From NCBI GenBank assembly GCA_946555465.1, contig CAMNST010000003.1:1-64000 (forward strand): a DNA stretch of 64,000 nucleotides, written 5' to 3'. Positions 1 to 10,222 of this stretch are shown in pieces. The notes beneath the pieces are model-generated. The model was not told the origin of the DNA, did not search any database, and saw nothing but the letters and a program-made list of their open reading frames with translations. Source of the stretch: an uncultured Clostridia bacterium (GTDB lineage Bacteria; Bacillota; Clostridia; Oscillospirales; Acutalibacteraceae). Position 1 is the first letter of the stretch. Every line of letters starts with the position of its first letter. Made by a program: the position numbers and the translations under genes.

Positions 1-75
1 AACCTCGCCGTGTATTAAGTGTTCTTAAACATCAAGATTCTGTACAAATTTTGCACGCTTTTCTATAAATCACTT
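1..75 (-). repeat. Partial second copy of the gyrB 3' end
   Basis: Bases 1-55 are identical to 164-218, and similarity runs on with a few changes to about base 75. The repeated piece holds the last gyrB codons, the stop codon and 24 bases beyond it, offset by 163 bp. It has no open frame or start of its own, so it is a gene-end remnant. The copy touches the window edge, so its full length and any further repeats are unseen. It may come from tandem duplication or from an element that inserted at the gyrB end. Confidence 0.85.
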
Positions 76-97
76 CTTTAACTTTCACGTCCCGGTA

Positions 98-162
98 TGC
101 ACTTACTGCGAAACAGTCCACCGGACTGTTTCTTCCAAATCATAGATTTGGAGTCACGTGCA
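98..162. repeat. 65-bp cloverleaf palindrome downstream of gyrB
   Basis: Two perfect hairpins lie side by side: GAAACAGTCC/GGACTGTTTC (110-119 with 123-132) and CCAAATC/GATTTGG (135-141 with 145-151). Imperfect outer arms starting and ending in TGCA (98-107 and 153-162) enclose both, giving a three-way junction in single-stranded form. It separates the two copies of the gyrB tail. It resembles REP/RPE-type intergenic palindromes; copy number elsewhere in the genome cannot be judged here. It could also act as a terminator or mRNA stabiliser for gyrB. Confidence 0.75.
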
Positions 163-187
163 GAACCTCGCCGTGTATTAAGTGTTC

Positions 188-2191
<2,004 letters not shown>

Positions 2192-2233
2192 TTATTTTGC
2201 ACTTATGGCAAGATAAAACTATTAAACGCCTGC

Positions 2234-2470
2234 TTACTGCCTACATCTTTTTAACAATGTTATCGTGTTAAGCGGACAAATATAAATTTTATTTTTACAA
2301 ACTATATAACTCTTTGGAAGTTCATAGTTAACATAAATTACTCTTTTTTCTTTTTCGGCTTTGGAAAGAAAATCACGGCTGGCTTTATTTACCGTTGAAG
2401 TATCCATATCAAAAATTCCGATAATATCCTTTGTATTTATAACTGTTTCTCCGCCGAGGTAAAGATACAT
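2234..2470 (-). CDS. remB: RemB-like (DUF370) regulatory protein
   Basis: This 78-residue protein has the DUF370/Rem signature: an MYLYLGGETVI start, a central GIFDMDT segment, and a short basic end. RemA and RemB of Bacillus are DNA-binding regulators of matrix genes, and the remB copy sits between recF and gyrB exactly as here. Its start codon overlaps the end of recF, so the two are translationally coupled. Family and place agree well; the regulatory targets in this organism are unknown. Confidence 0.85.
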   Translation of the reverse strand: MYLYLGGETVINTKDIIGIFDMDTSTVNKASRDFLSKAEKEKRVIYVNYELPKSYIVCKNKIYICPLNTITLLKRCRQ

Positions 2471-3558
2471 TAAATCAAACCTCCGTTTTGAATATGAAAT
2501 GTTTTTCCGTTTTTAAGCCTTAATACAGTATTTGCATCGCAGCAGGTAATAAAAACCTGCCAGTCTTTTATGTGATTTAATATATAATCCTGTCTTGAAA
2601 TATCCAGTTCGCTCATTACATCGTCAAGAAGTGCAAAAGGCTCATCATCCGTCATTTTTTTAAGAAGACTTGCTTCGGCAAGTTTCAGTGAAAGCACACA
2701 TGAACGCTGCTGCCCCTGTGAACCGAAACTTCTTGCACTTTTGCCGTTAATTAATATTTCCATATCATCTCTGTGCGGACCGATTGTGGTTATTCTGTTG
2801 ATAATATCATTTCCCTTATTATTTTCAAAACAAAACATAAGTTGTTTCTGTATCTCATCAACGCCGAGTCCCTCATATTCAAAACAGCCTTTTATGCGCA
2901 AATCTATTTTTTCTCTGCCCTGTGAAAGACCATCATAAACTTCTTTTGCATATGGCAGCAATGCTTCAATATATTTATTTCTCTGATAAATTATTTTTGC
3001 TCCGCTTATTGCCAGGTTTTTATCCCAGATATAAAGCATATCTGCAAGAGAAGAATTTTTTGCAATATCTTTCAACAGCATATTTCTCTGTAAAAGACAT
3101 CTGTTATATTCCTTAACAACATTTCGATAGTTTGATTTCAACTGATAAAGTGCATGATCAATAAAATGTCGTCTTTCTGCAGGACCGTCTTTTACCATTG
3201 ACAGATGAACAGGTGAAAAGATAACTGTTTTTAATTCTTCACCGAGTGCTGCTGCAGATTTTTTCTTTATTCCGTTTAACGAAACATTTCTTTTTTTATC
3301 AATAAAAATTTCTGCATTCTGTTCTCTGTTTTTATTTTCAAACTTAATTTTAAGACGTGAAAATTCTTTTTGAAACTGCACAAGTTCTTTATCTTTGACA
3401 CCTCTGAAACTTTTACTTCCCGTAAAAAGATAAATGGCTTCAATCAGATTTGTTTTTCCCTGTGCATTTTCACCATAAATAATATTAACATCATCAAAAT
3501 TAAGTTTTAAATTTTCAATATTTCTGAAATTTTCTATTTCTATTGAATTAATTTTCAT
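2470..3558 (-). CDS. recF: DNA replication and repair protein RecF
   Basis: RecF is an SMC-like ATPase that, with RecO and RecR, loads RecA at single-strand gaps. The 362-residue sequence has the Walker A motif GENAQGKT near residue 31, the ABC-type signature GSQGQQRS near residue 280, and a Walker B segment ALLDDVMSELD. Length is normal for the family. It overlaps the S4 gene upstream by 11 bp and remB downstream, as in many Clostridia, so it belongs to the dnaA-dnaN operon. Confidence 0.97.
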   Translation of the reverse strand: MKINSIEIENFRNIENLKLNFDDVNIIYGENAQGKTNLIEAIYLFTGSKSFRGVKDKELVQFQKEFSRLKIKFENKNREQNAEIFIDKKRNVSLNGIKKKSAAALGEELKTVIFSPVHLSMVKDGPAERRHFIDHALYQLKSNYRNVVKEYNRCLLQRNMLLKDIAKNSSLADMLYIWDKNLAISGAKIIYQRNKYIEALLPYAKEVYDGLSQGREKIDLRIKGCFEYEGLGVDEIQKQLMFCFENNKGNDIINRITTIGPHRDDMEILINGKSARSFGSQGQQRSCVLSLKLAEASLLKKMTDDEPFALLDDVMSELDISRQDYILNHIKDWQVFITCCDANTVLRLKNGKTFHIQNGGLI

Positions 3559-3796
3559 TTTTTATATGATAATCTGTACTGAAAATGGAAACCGTGTCAC
3601 CGTTTCTTATCTTTTTTCCTCTTGCGGTGCAGATTTCACTGTTTACTTTAACAATACCATCCTGTATAAACTGTTTTGCCTGTCCGCCTGTTTCGGCAAT
3701 TCCTTTAAATTTTAAAAATGAATCAAGTCTTATAAATTCGGTCAAAATTATAACATCTTCACTTTTTCTTTTTGCTGCATTTACTTTAATTTTCAT
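3548..3796 (-). CDS. yaaA: S4-domain RNA-binding protein (YaaA type)
   Basis: The 82-residue protein is mostly one S4 RNA-binding fold: RLDSFLKFKGIAETGGQAK followed by DGIVKVNSE and a basic strand RGKKIRNGD. Small S4 proteins of this type lie between dnaN and recF in most Firmicutes and are thought to bind ribosomal RNA or stalled ribosomes. Both ends overlap the neighbours (dnaN by 11 bp, recF by 11 bp), showing tight coupling. The ATG at 3796 is taken because the family motif begins about 20 residues later. Confidence 0.85.
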   Translation of the reverse strand: MKIKVNAAKRKSEDVIILTEFIRLDSFLKFKGIAETGGQAKQFIQDGIVKVNSEICTARGKKIRNGDTVSIFSTDYHIKNEN

Positions 3797-4898
3797 TTTT
3801 CAACCTCATAGGAAGAACAAGGAATAAGAAAGAATCATCATTAACAGGCATAACTTTTGCAGGACTGACCGCACTGTTAAGTTCAAGTCTTACCTGATCT
3901 GTATCAGCAGCATGAAGCGCGTCAAGAATAAATTTGGAATTAAATCCTATTTCAACTCTTTCGCCGCTTACATTTGCGTGTGTATAATCAACCACTCTTC
4001 CGAGACTTGAAACGGTTGATACTCTCATTTCATCATTATCAAAAAGACATCTGATAGGATTCTTTTTATCATTTTCAACAACAGGAAGCGTCCTTTCAAT
4101 ACAGTTAATGGCATCATCTGTATTGATTAAAACTGTTGTTGATGCTGTTTTTGGAATGGCTGCATTGTAATCAAGAAAATCACCGTCAAGCAAGCGGCTT
4201 ATAATACTGTAGTTTTCAACATCAAAAACAATATGTCTTTTTCCTACGCTTATTGAAATATTTTTATCCGTTTCATTTCCGATAAGTTTAACAAGTTCTC
4301 TGATTGTTTTTTTAGGTACAATAAAACTAATATCTTCACCGTCATACTGAACTGTTTCTGTTCTTACCGCAAGTCTGTATCCGTCAACACCGATAAGTCT
4401 TAACTGATTAAGAGTAAGTTCAAATTTAAGACCCGTGTGCACAGGTTTTGATGATTCATTATCTGCAACTGCAAACAATGTCTGACTTACCATTCCCTGA
4501 AGAACAGACTGATTTAAGAAAAGAGGATAACCGCCTGATACTGACGGAAGTTCAGGATAATCATCTGCATCAATACCCATAATATTATATTGTGCAGCAC
4601 CGCTTATAATTGAAACAGAGGTTGAACTGATATCAAAAGTAACATTTCCGTCAGGAAGTTTTCTTATAATATCGCTTATTACCTTTGCATTAATTACAAT
4701 AGCACCCGGTTCAACAACATTTGCCTGGAGTGTTGTATTGATACCAAATTCAAAATCATAACCTGTAAGGCTGAGTGTATCGGAACCGCATTCGATAAGT
4801 ATTCCTTCTATTGTCGGAATTGTTACTTTGGTGCTTACCGCTCTCATTACATTTGAACATGCTTCGCTTAATTCTTTTGTATTGCAGGTAAATTTCAT
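3786..4898 (-). CDS. dnaN: DNA polymerase III beta sliding clamp
   Basis: DnaN forms the dimeric ring that tethers DNA polymerase III to DNA. The 370-residue product shows the three repeated clamp domains (starts MKFTCNTKEL, ends LPMRLKNEN) with conserved segments such as GILIECG, TGYDFEFG and VDGYRLA. The C-terminal LPMRL is the usual clamp ending, extended by a short KNEN tail that overlaps the S4 gene. It lies directly across the origin gap from dnaA. Confidence 0.97.
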   Translation of the reverse strand: MKFTCNTKELSEACSNVMRAVSTKVTIPTIEGILIECGSDTLSLTGYDFEFGINTTLQANVVEPGAIVINAKVISDIIRKLPDGNVTFDISSTSVSIISGAAQYNIMGIDADDYPELPSVSGGYPLFLNQSVLQGMVSQTLFAVADNESSKPVHTGLKFELTLNQLRLIGVDGYRLAVRTETVQYDGEDISFIVPKKTIRELVKLIGNETDKNISISVGKRHIVFDVENYSIISRLLDGDFLDYNAAIPKTASTTVLINTDDAINCIERTLPVVENDKKNPIRCLFDNDEMRVSTVSSLGRVVDYTHANVSGERVEIGFNSKFILDALHAADTDQVRLELNSAVSPAKVMPVNDDSFLFLVLPMRLKNEN

Positions 4899-5120
4899 AA
4901 AATTTTTCCTCCGTCTATCATAGAATATTGACTTTTAGTATTAGTAATAGAGGGTGTTGAAAATGTGGAAAACATTTTTTTCTCCCATTTTAAGCCATTT
5001 TTTTTGAAAAGTTTTTTAATTGTCAATGTTTAATAATTGTTAATATTGTTGAAAACTATTTTTTTCAACAATATGTGTGCAAAATTTTCTGTGGAAAATT
5101 AATAAAATGTGCAAAATCTG
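4899..5120. other. oriC: Chromosomal replication origin (oriC), dnaA-dnaN gap
   Basis: The 222-bp gap holds five 9-bp DnaA-box-like sites: TTTTCCACA on the minus strand at 4964-4972 and 5090-5098, and TTTTCAACA at 4955-4963 (minus), 5047-5055 (minus) and 5062-5070 (plus). All differ from TTATCCACA at position 3. The pair at 5047-5070 is arranged as a hairpin. The gap is very AT rich. Box clustering beside dnaA, the strand switch at dnaA and the gene order make this the likely origin; the unwinding site may lie here or in 6480-6660. Confidence 0.8.
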
Positions 5121-6473
5121 TCAGTCTCTTTTAACATTAAAGATGATGTCATTTATCTGGCGGGCAAGTTTTGAATTCTTTTCCATCTGTTCTTCAATCT
5201 GGTCTATATTATACATAATTGTGGTATGGTGCTTTTTAAATTCAGCGCCCATATCCTCATAACTCATTCCGGTTACTTTTCTTACAACATAAAAGGTTAT
5301 TTTTCTTGCGTGTGAAACATTTGCTTTTCTTATTTCACTGTAAATATCTTCAACTGAAATACCTGTTGTTCTGCTAACCTCGTCAACAATGCGCTGAATG
5401 GTAACCGGCAGAGGTTCTGTATCTTCCATAACAACTTTGATAACACTCTGTGCAAGTGAAATGGTTGGGTCGTGATCATTAATATCGCAAAGAGCATAAA
5501 GTTTTTTTGTAACACCTTCAAGTTGTCTTATATTTGCTTTTATTTTTTCGGCAATATAATTAACAACAGGTTCGGGAATTTCAAAATTTAAAAGTTTTGC
5601 TTTTCTTTTAATTATTTCACATCTGGTTTCATATTCGGGAATCTGAATATCTGCAAGCAAACCCGCATCAAAACGGGATATAAGTCTGTCAGTAAAAGTA
5701 TGTATATCTTTCGGCGGACGGTCAGAAGTTAAAACAACCTGTTTTCCGCTGAATACAAGTGAATCAAATGTATGGAAAAATTCTTCTTCTGTTGAAGTTT
5801 TTCCTGAAATAAACTGAATATCATCAACAAGAAGAACATCAATATTATTTCTGTACTTGTTGTGAAATTCATCTATTGTTTTATTCTGAAGCGACTGAAT
5901 AAAATCGTTTGCAAACTGTTCTGCACGAACATACATAATATTCATATCGGGAAAATGTTTTTTTATTTCGTGGCAGATTGCATTTAAAAGATGAGTTTTG
6001 CCTAAACCTGAATTACCGTAGATAAAAAGAGGATTATAACTCTGAATATTTGAACCTGCCGAAAGACGTGAACCGGGGTCGGATGCAACTGCTTTTGCTG
6101 CAACATATGCAAATCTGTTGCTGGGTCCTACAATGAAATTTTCAAAGGTAAACTGGTCATTTCTGTAATCTTCAAGATTTTGATCATAATTTTTATTGTT
6201 TTCAACATTTTTTTCTTCTTCAAAAACGTCATCACAAACATATTCAATATTTACTTTAAAACCAAGAACATTTTCAAAAGTTTCTTCAAAAAGGGCACCG
6301 TACTGTGACGGAACGATTGATAAATGCATCGGTTTCGGAACACGAAGGGTTACTGTATTATTTTCATAGCCGCCGAATTCAACTATGCTTATCCATAAAT
6401 TGTATGCAGTTTCATTTACACGGGTTTTAATGCTGTCAAGAACTGCCTGCCATATATCTTTAAATGAATCCAT
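5121..6473 (-). CDS. dnaA: Chromosomal replication initiator DnaA
   Basis: DnaA binds origin boxes and opens the duplex. The 450 residues have domain I at the N terminus (starts MDSFKDIWQAVL), a short linker, the AAA+ core with Walker A GNSGLGKT and Walker B LLVDDIQFISGK, and the helix-turn-helix domain IV. The domain IV signature is unusual: where most DnaA proteins read FGGRDHTTV, this one reads FKKHHTTIM, one residue shorter and with the base-contacting Asp replaced by His. A good AGGAGG box precedes the ATG at 6473. Confidence 0.98.
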   Translation of the reverse strand: MDSFKDIWQAVLDSIKTRVNETAYNLWISIVEFGGYENNTVTLRVPKPMHLSIVPSQYGALFEETFENVLGFKVNIEYVCDDVFEEEKNVENNKNYDQNLEDYRNDQFTFENFIVGPSNRFAYVAAKAVASDPGSRLSAGSNIQSYNPLFIYGNSGLGKTHLLNAICHEIKKHFPDMNIMYVRAEQFANDFIQSLQNKTIDEFHNKYRNNIDVLLVDDIQFISGKTSTEEEFFHTFDSLVFSGKQVVLTSDRPPKDIHTFTDRLISRFDAGLLADIQIPEYETRCEIIKRKAKLLNFEIPEPVVNYIAEKIKANIRQLEGVTKKLYALCDINDHDPTISLAQSVIKVVMEDTEPLPVTIQRIVDEVSRTTGISVEDIYSEIRKANVSHARKITFYVVRKVTGMSYEDMGAEFKKHHTTIMYNIDQIEEQMEKNSKLARQINDIIFNVKRD

Positions 6474-6705
6474 ATAAACCTCCTTATTTTTTTAACATAT
6501 AATCACAAAATTGTGTAAAAATCCATTCTGAATTCATTATATCAGTTTTTAAGTATTAAATCAATATAAATTATAAAAATATATATTAATATAATATATA
6601 TAAAATATTATATATATTACGATATTCTTAATTTTATGTTATTTTGTTGATATTGCAAAAATTTTTTATTATAGTTAAATTAAAAATAAAATAACGGAGC
6701 AGAAA
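6474..6705. other. AT-rich gap between dnaA and the response regulator
   Basis: The gap is almost pure A/T between about 6550 and 6630, with long runs of TATA. It must carry the dnaA promoter on the minus strand. On the plus strand a promoter for the next gene reads TTGATA (6647-6652), 17 bases, TATAGT (6670-6675). A DnaA-box-like ATATCAACA lies at its right end. The AT-rich block could serve as a second part of a bipartite origin; that is inference. Confidence 0.5.
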
Positions 6706-7377
6706 ATGAAACATATTTTAATTGTTGATGATGATGTGCATATTTCAAATATGCTTTATGAAATACTTAAAAAAGAAAATTTCAGGGTGTCACGTGCCTA
6801 TTCGGGAACAGAGGCATTATTATTTTTGTCAAATGAAAAACCTGATTTAATTCTTCTTGATTTAATGCTTCCCGGTTTAAGCGGTGAAGAAATAATTGAA
6901 AAAATAAAAGAGATACCGGTAATCGTTATCAGTGCAAAAGATGATGTGAATGATAAAGTAAATCTTCTTATGACAGGTGCATGTGATTATATTACAAAAC
7001 CGTTTGATACCAAAGAATTAATTGCCAGAATAAAAGTTCAGTTTAGAAAAAATAAATATTCAAAAACCGAAAATAATCTTATTTTTGATGATATAAATCT
7101 TGATAAGAATAAAATGACTGTTTTTTGCGGTGAAAAAAATGTAAAACTTACAAAAACAGAATATGCAATTTTAAAACTGCTTATGGAAAATTCCTCTCAG
7201 GTAATAACAAAAACAATTCTTCTTGAAAGAATCAGCGAAGATACGCCGGATTGCGTTGAAAGTTCTCTAAAAGTTCATATAAGCAATCTGAGAAAAAAAC
7301 TTAAAACCATCAGCAGCAAAAATTATGTTGAATCTGTCTGGGGTATAGGATATAAAATGAATGAAGAAAAATCTTAA
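6706..7377 (+). CDS. OmpR-family response regulator of an ABC transporter module
   Basis: The 223-residue protein has a receiver domain (residues 1-115; acidic cluster DDD near residue 8, phospho-acceptor in LLDLMLPG, conserved Lys in YITKPFD) and a winged-helix OmpR-type DNA-binding domain (about 130-223, SSLKVHISNLRKKL, WGIGYK). It heads a group with an ABC ATPase, permease and histidine kinase, the layout used for sensing and resisting bacitracin or lantibiotics. The promoter is TTGATA/TATAGT at 6647-6675. Target sites are probably the TCTTAAC repeats right after the gene. Confidence 0.92.
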   Translation: MKHILIVDDDVHISNMLYEILKKENFRVSRAYSGTEALLFLSNEKPDLILLDLMLPGLSGEEIIEKIKEIPVIVISAKDDVNDKVNLLMTGACDYITKPFDTKELIARIKVQFRKNKYSKTENNLIFDDINLDKNKMTVFCGEKNVKLTKTEYAILKLLMENSSQVITKTILLERISEDTPDCVESSLKVHISNLRKKLKTISSKNYVESVWGIGYKMNEEKS

Positions 7378-7440
7378 CTATATCTTAACTGTTTTTTTTA
7401 CGGCTCTCTTAACCTTTTATTTTTAAAATACAATCATCAA
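7372..7440 (+). promoter_or_regulatory. TCTTAAC direct repeats and promoter before the ABC transporter
   Basis: TCTTAAC occurs at 7372-7378, 7383-7389 and 7407-7413. The first two are 11 bp apart, one helical turn, as expected for a dimeric OmpR-type regulator. The third can double as a -35 box, 16 bases before a possible -10 TACAAT at 7428-7433. The first repeat overlaps the stop codon of the regulator gene. Confidence 0.5.
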
Positions 7441-7458
7441 ATAAAAGGAGGTTATATT

Positions 7459-8373
7459 ATGGATTATGTTTTTACAGCAAATGTATTGAGTAAAAAATAT
7501 AAAAATTTCAAGGCATTAAGCGAATTATCCATAAATATTCCTAAAGGTTCAATATATGGACTTGTAGGAAAAAACGGAGCAGGCAAAACAACGTTAATAA
7601 GAATTATCTGTGGTTTGCAAAATCCGACGGAGGGTGAATTTACACTTTACGGAGTAAAAAATTCAGATAAAAAAATAAACTGTGCAAGGCGAAGAATGGG
7701 TGCGGTTGTTGAAACGCCGTCACTTTATCTTGATATGACTGCATATGAAAATATCAGGCAGCAGTATCTCATTCTCGGTATTCCGTCTTTTGACGGAATA
7801 GATGAACTTCTCAGGCTGACAGATCTTGAAAACACGGGAAAGAAAAAGGCAAAAAACTTTTCACTCGGTATGCGTCAGCGTCTCGGCATAGCAATAGCCC
7901 TTGCAGGAAATCCGGATTTTCTTGTGCTTGATGAACCTGTAAACGGTCTTGATCCCCAGGGTATTGTTGAAATACGTGAACTTATATTAAAACTTAATAA
8001 AGAACTTAATATTACAGTTCTTATTTCAAGCCATATTCTTGATGAACTTTCAAAATTTGCAACCCATTACGGTTTTGTTGAAAGCGGAAGAATCGTAAAA
8101 GAAATCAGTGCAGAGGAACTTGAAAGAAACTGCCGTAAAGCAATCTCGGTTAAAGTCAGTGATACACAGATACTTGCGGTTGTTCTTGATGAAATGAATG
8201 CCGAATACGATATTTTTTCAAAAAACCGTGCAGAAATATATTCAAAACTGAATATTTCAAAACTTGTTTTAAAACTTGCCGAAAAAAACTGTGATTTAAT
8301 ATCTGTTTCAGAGCGTGACGAAAGTCTGGAAAGTTATTATCTGCATATTTTGGGAGGTAATGAAAATGAGTAA
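7459..8373 (+). CDS. ABC transporter ATP-binding protein (lantibiotic/bacitracin type)
   Basis: The 304-residue ATPase has Walker A GKNGAGKTT near residue 37, signature FSLGMRQRLG, Walker B FLVLDEPVNGLDP and the H-loop SSHILDEL. A C-terminal extension of about 90 residues follows, as in BcrA/LanF-type exporters. It energises the membrane protein encoded next, whose start lies inside its last codons. Ribosome site AGGAGG lies 9 bases before the ATG. Function in peptide-antibiotic export or self-protection is inferred from family and neighbours; the substrate is not visible. Confidence 0.9.
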   Translation: MDYVFTANVLSKKYKNFKALSELSINIPKGSIYGLVGKNGAGKTTLIRIICGLQNPTEGEFTLYGVKNSDKKINCARRRMGAVVETPSLYLDMTAYENIRQQYLILGIPSFDGIDELLRLTDLENTGKKKAKNFSLGMRQRLGIAIALAGNPDFLVLDEPVNGLDPQGIVEIRELILKLNKELNITVLISSHILDELSKFATHYGFVESGRIVKEISAEELERNCRKAISVKVSDTQILAVVLDEMNAEYDIFSKNRAEIYSKLNISKLVLKLAEKNCDLISVSERDESLESYYLHILGGNENE

Positions 8374-9205
8374 ACTTTTAACAGCAAATTTTATGCGCTT
8401 AAAAAAAGATAAAATATTGTGGATTGCATCTGCGGCAATGCTTATTATATCTGCCTATTCAATAATAGTCAGCGGTATGACAATGAGAGACATTGATGAT
8501 GCAAATAATGTTCAAAATCTCAATTCGGTTTATTTCAATTTTTTGCCTTTTGCCATACTTTTTTATTCCGTATTTGTGGCTCTTTTTACAGGCACGGAAT
8601 ACAGTGATGCAACGATAAGAAATAAAATTGTCATTGGTCACAACCGTACAGATATTTATCTCTCAAATTACATTACCTGTTTTGCAGGCACAATGGTTAT
8701 ATTTGCCGCTTTGCTTATCGGCGGTGCTTTTGGTGTGCCGTATTTCGGACATTGGCAGGGCGGAATAAAAAATTATATAGTTGTTGTTATGGTTTGTATT
8801 TTTATAACAGCAGCCTTAACGGCAGTTCTTACATTTGTCGGTATGCTGTCAGCAAACAAAGCAATAACAGTTGTTATTGCAATGGTTATAAGTTTAGTTC
8901 TGGTTTTAATGGTAAGTGTAATGTATAATCAACTTGCCGAGCCTGAATTTACACGTGAATTTGTTTCGCTGTCTGCAGACGGCAATGTGGAGTTCGGACC
9001 TGAAATTAAAAATCCTGCATATGTTTCGGGAGTGCGCAGAAATGTTTACGAATGGCTTTTGCAGTTTCTTCCCACGGGTCAAAATATTTTAGTTTCAAAT
9101 GAAGAACTTACAAAACCACTGATTAATATTATCTATTCTGTTATTTTTACAGCGGCAGTCAACATCTGCGGTATATTTGCTTTCAGAAAAAAAGATTTAA
9201 AATAA
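8366..9205 (+). CDS. ABC-2 type permease
   Basis: About 279 residues with some six hydrophobic segments (for example IASAAMLIISAYSIIVSG, FLPFAILFYSVFVALF, ITVVIAMVISLVLVLMV). It is the membrane partner of the preceding ATPase. The start is placed at 8366 because GGGAGG at 8352-8357 is 8 bases away, whereas an ATG at 8360 would be too close. It overlaps the ATPase stop by 8 bp. A larger outer loop lies between the fifth and sixth segments, as in LanE/BcrB-like proteins. Confidence 0.85.
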   Translation: MSKLLTANFMRLKKDKILWIASAAMLIISAYSIIVSGMTMRDIDDANNVQNLNSVYFNFLPFAILFYSVFVALFTGTEYSDATIRNKIVIGHNRTDIYLSNYITCFAGTMVIFAALLIGGAFGVPYFGHWQGGIKNYIVVVMVCIFITAALTAVLTFVGMLSANKAITVVIAMVISLVLVLMVSVMYNQLAEPEFTREFVSLSADGNVEFGPEIKNPAYVSGVRRNVYEWLLQFLPTGQNILVSNEELTKPLINIIYSVIFTAAVNICGIFAFRKKDLK

Positions 9206-9215
9206 AGGATTTATT

Positions 9216-10106
9216 ATGATTTTTTGGTTATCAGTTTTAATTGTTGTATTGATTTTGATTATTGCGGTATTATCAATAAAAATATGTCTTATGCAAAGGG
9301 GTGCAGATGAAATTGCTGACTCCCTTTCCGAAAGGCTTGAAACCGATACCAATATTCTTATTGACCTTTCCTGCCGTGACTGTCATATGCGCAGACTTGC
9401 AGCGGATATAAATATTCAGTTAAAAAAACTCAGGCAGGAACATATCCGCTTTGAACAGGGTGATTTGCAACTGAAAAATGCAGTAACAAATATTTCCCAT
9501 GATTTGCGAACACCGCTTACGGCAATCTGCGGTTATCTTGATTTGCTTGAAAATGAAGATAAATCACCGCAGGCAAGCCGTTATATTGAAATTATAAAAG
9601 AGCGTACCGAAGTATTAAAGCAAATGACACGTGAACTTTTTCACTATTCGATTGTCAATTCAACAAAAAATGAAATTTCAGTTGAAAAAGTCGAGATTAA
9701 CAGAGTTCTTGAAGAAAGTATTTCTGCACATTATGCCGTAATCAAAGAACATAATATTGAACCCGAAATATGTATTACCGAAAAAAAGATAATAAAAAAT
9801 CTAAATGCCGAAAGTCTTTCACGCATTTTTCAGAATATAATCGGAAATGCTGTAAAGTATTCTGACGGTGATTTAAAAATTATTCTTGATGATAAGGGAA
9901 AAATGATTTTTTCAAACAGAACAAAGACCATTGATAAAATACAGATTCAAAGACTTTTTGACAGATTTTATACAGTTGATACAGCGGATAATAAATCAAC
10001 AGGACTCGGTCTTTCCATTGCTAAAATGCTTACTGAGCAGATGGGCGGAAAAATAACAGCAGAATTTGAAAATACCGTTATAAGTATTATTATTGAATTT
10101 GAATAA
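9216..10106 (+). CDS. Sensor histidine kinase of the ABC module
   Basis: The 296-residue kinase has one N-terminal membrane segment (residues 3-25), almost no outer domain, a HisKA helix with the phospho-accepting His in NISHDLRTPLTAICGY (about residue 96), and an HATPase domain with N-box IIGNAVKYSDG and G-box TGLGLSIAKM. Such intramembrane-sensing kinases usually read the state of a linked ABC transporter rather than a free ligand. It probably phosphorylates the regulator encoded at 6706. Confidence 0.92.
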   Translation: MIFWLSVLIVVLILIIAVLSIKICLMQRGADEIADSLSERLETDTNILIDLSCRDCHMRRLAADINIQLKKLRQEHIRFEQGDLQLKNAVTNISHDLRTPLTAICGYLDLLENEDKSPQASRYIEIIKERTEVLKQMTRELFHYSIVNSTKNEISVEKVEINRVLEESISAHYAVIKEHNIEPEICITEKKIIKNLNAESLSRIFQNIIGNAVKYSDGDLKIILDDKGKMIFSNRTKTIDKIQIQRLFDRFYTVDTADNKSTGLGLSIAKMLTEQMGGKITAEFENTVISIIIEFE

Positions 10107-10110
10107 AAGA

Positions 10111-10154
10111 AACAGAGCCGAAATGAATGGTGTTCAAATCGGTTCTGTTTTTTT
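10111..10154 (+). terminator. Terminator after the kinase gene
   Basis: An 11-bp stem with one G-U pair (10111-10121 with 10139-10149) is followed by a run of eight T. It closes the regulator-ABC-kinase operon. Confidence 0.8.
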
Positions 10155-10173
10155 AATATTAATAATATATATC

Positions 10174-10202
10174 TTGTAAAAAAAAATAACGTATTGTATA
10201 AT
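10174..10202 (+). promoter_or_regulatory. Promoter of the LCP-folate operon
   Basis: TTGTAA (10174-10179), 17 bases, TATAAT (10197-10202), ending 20 bases before the LCP-like start. No other clear promoter is seen before the terminator at 14144, so it probably drives the whole folate group. Confidence 0.65.
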
Positions 10203-10222
10203 GATTTGCAAGGAGGTGCAGT

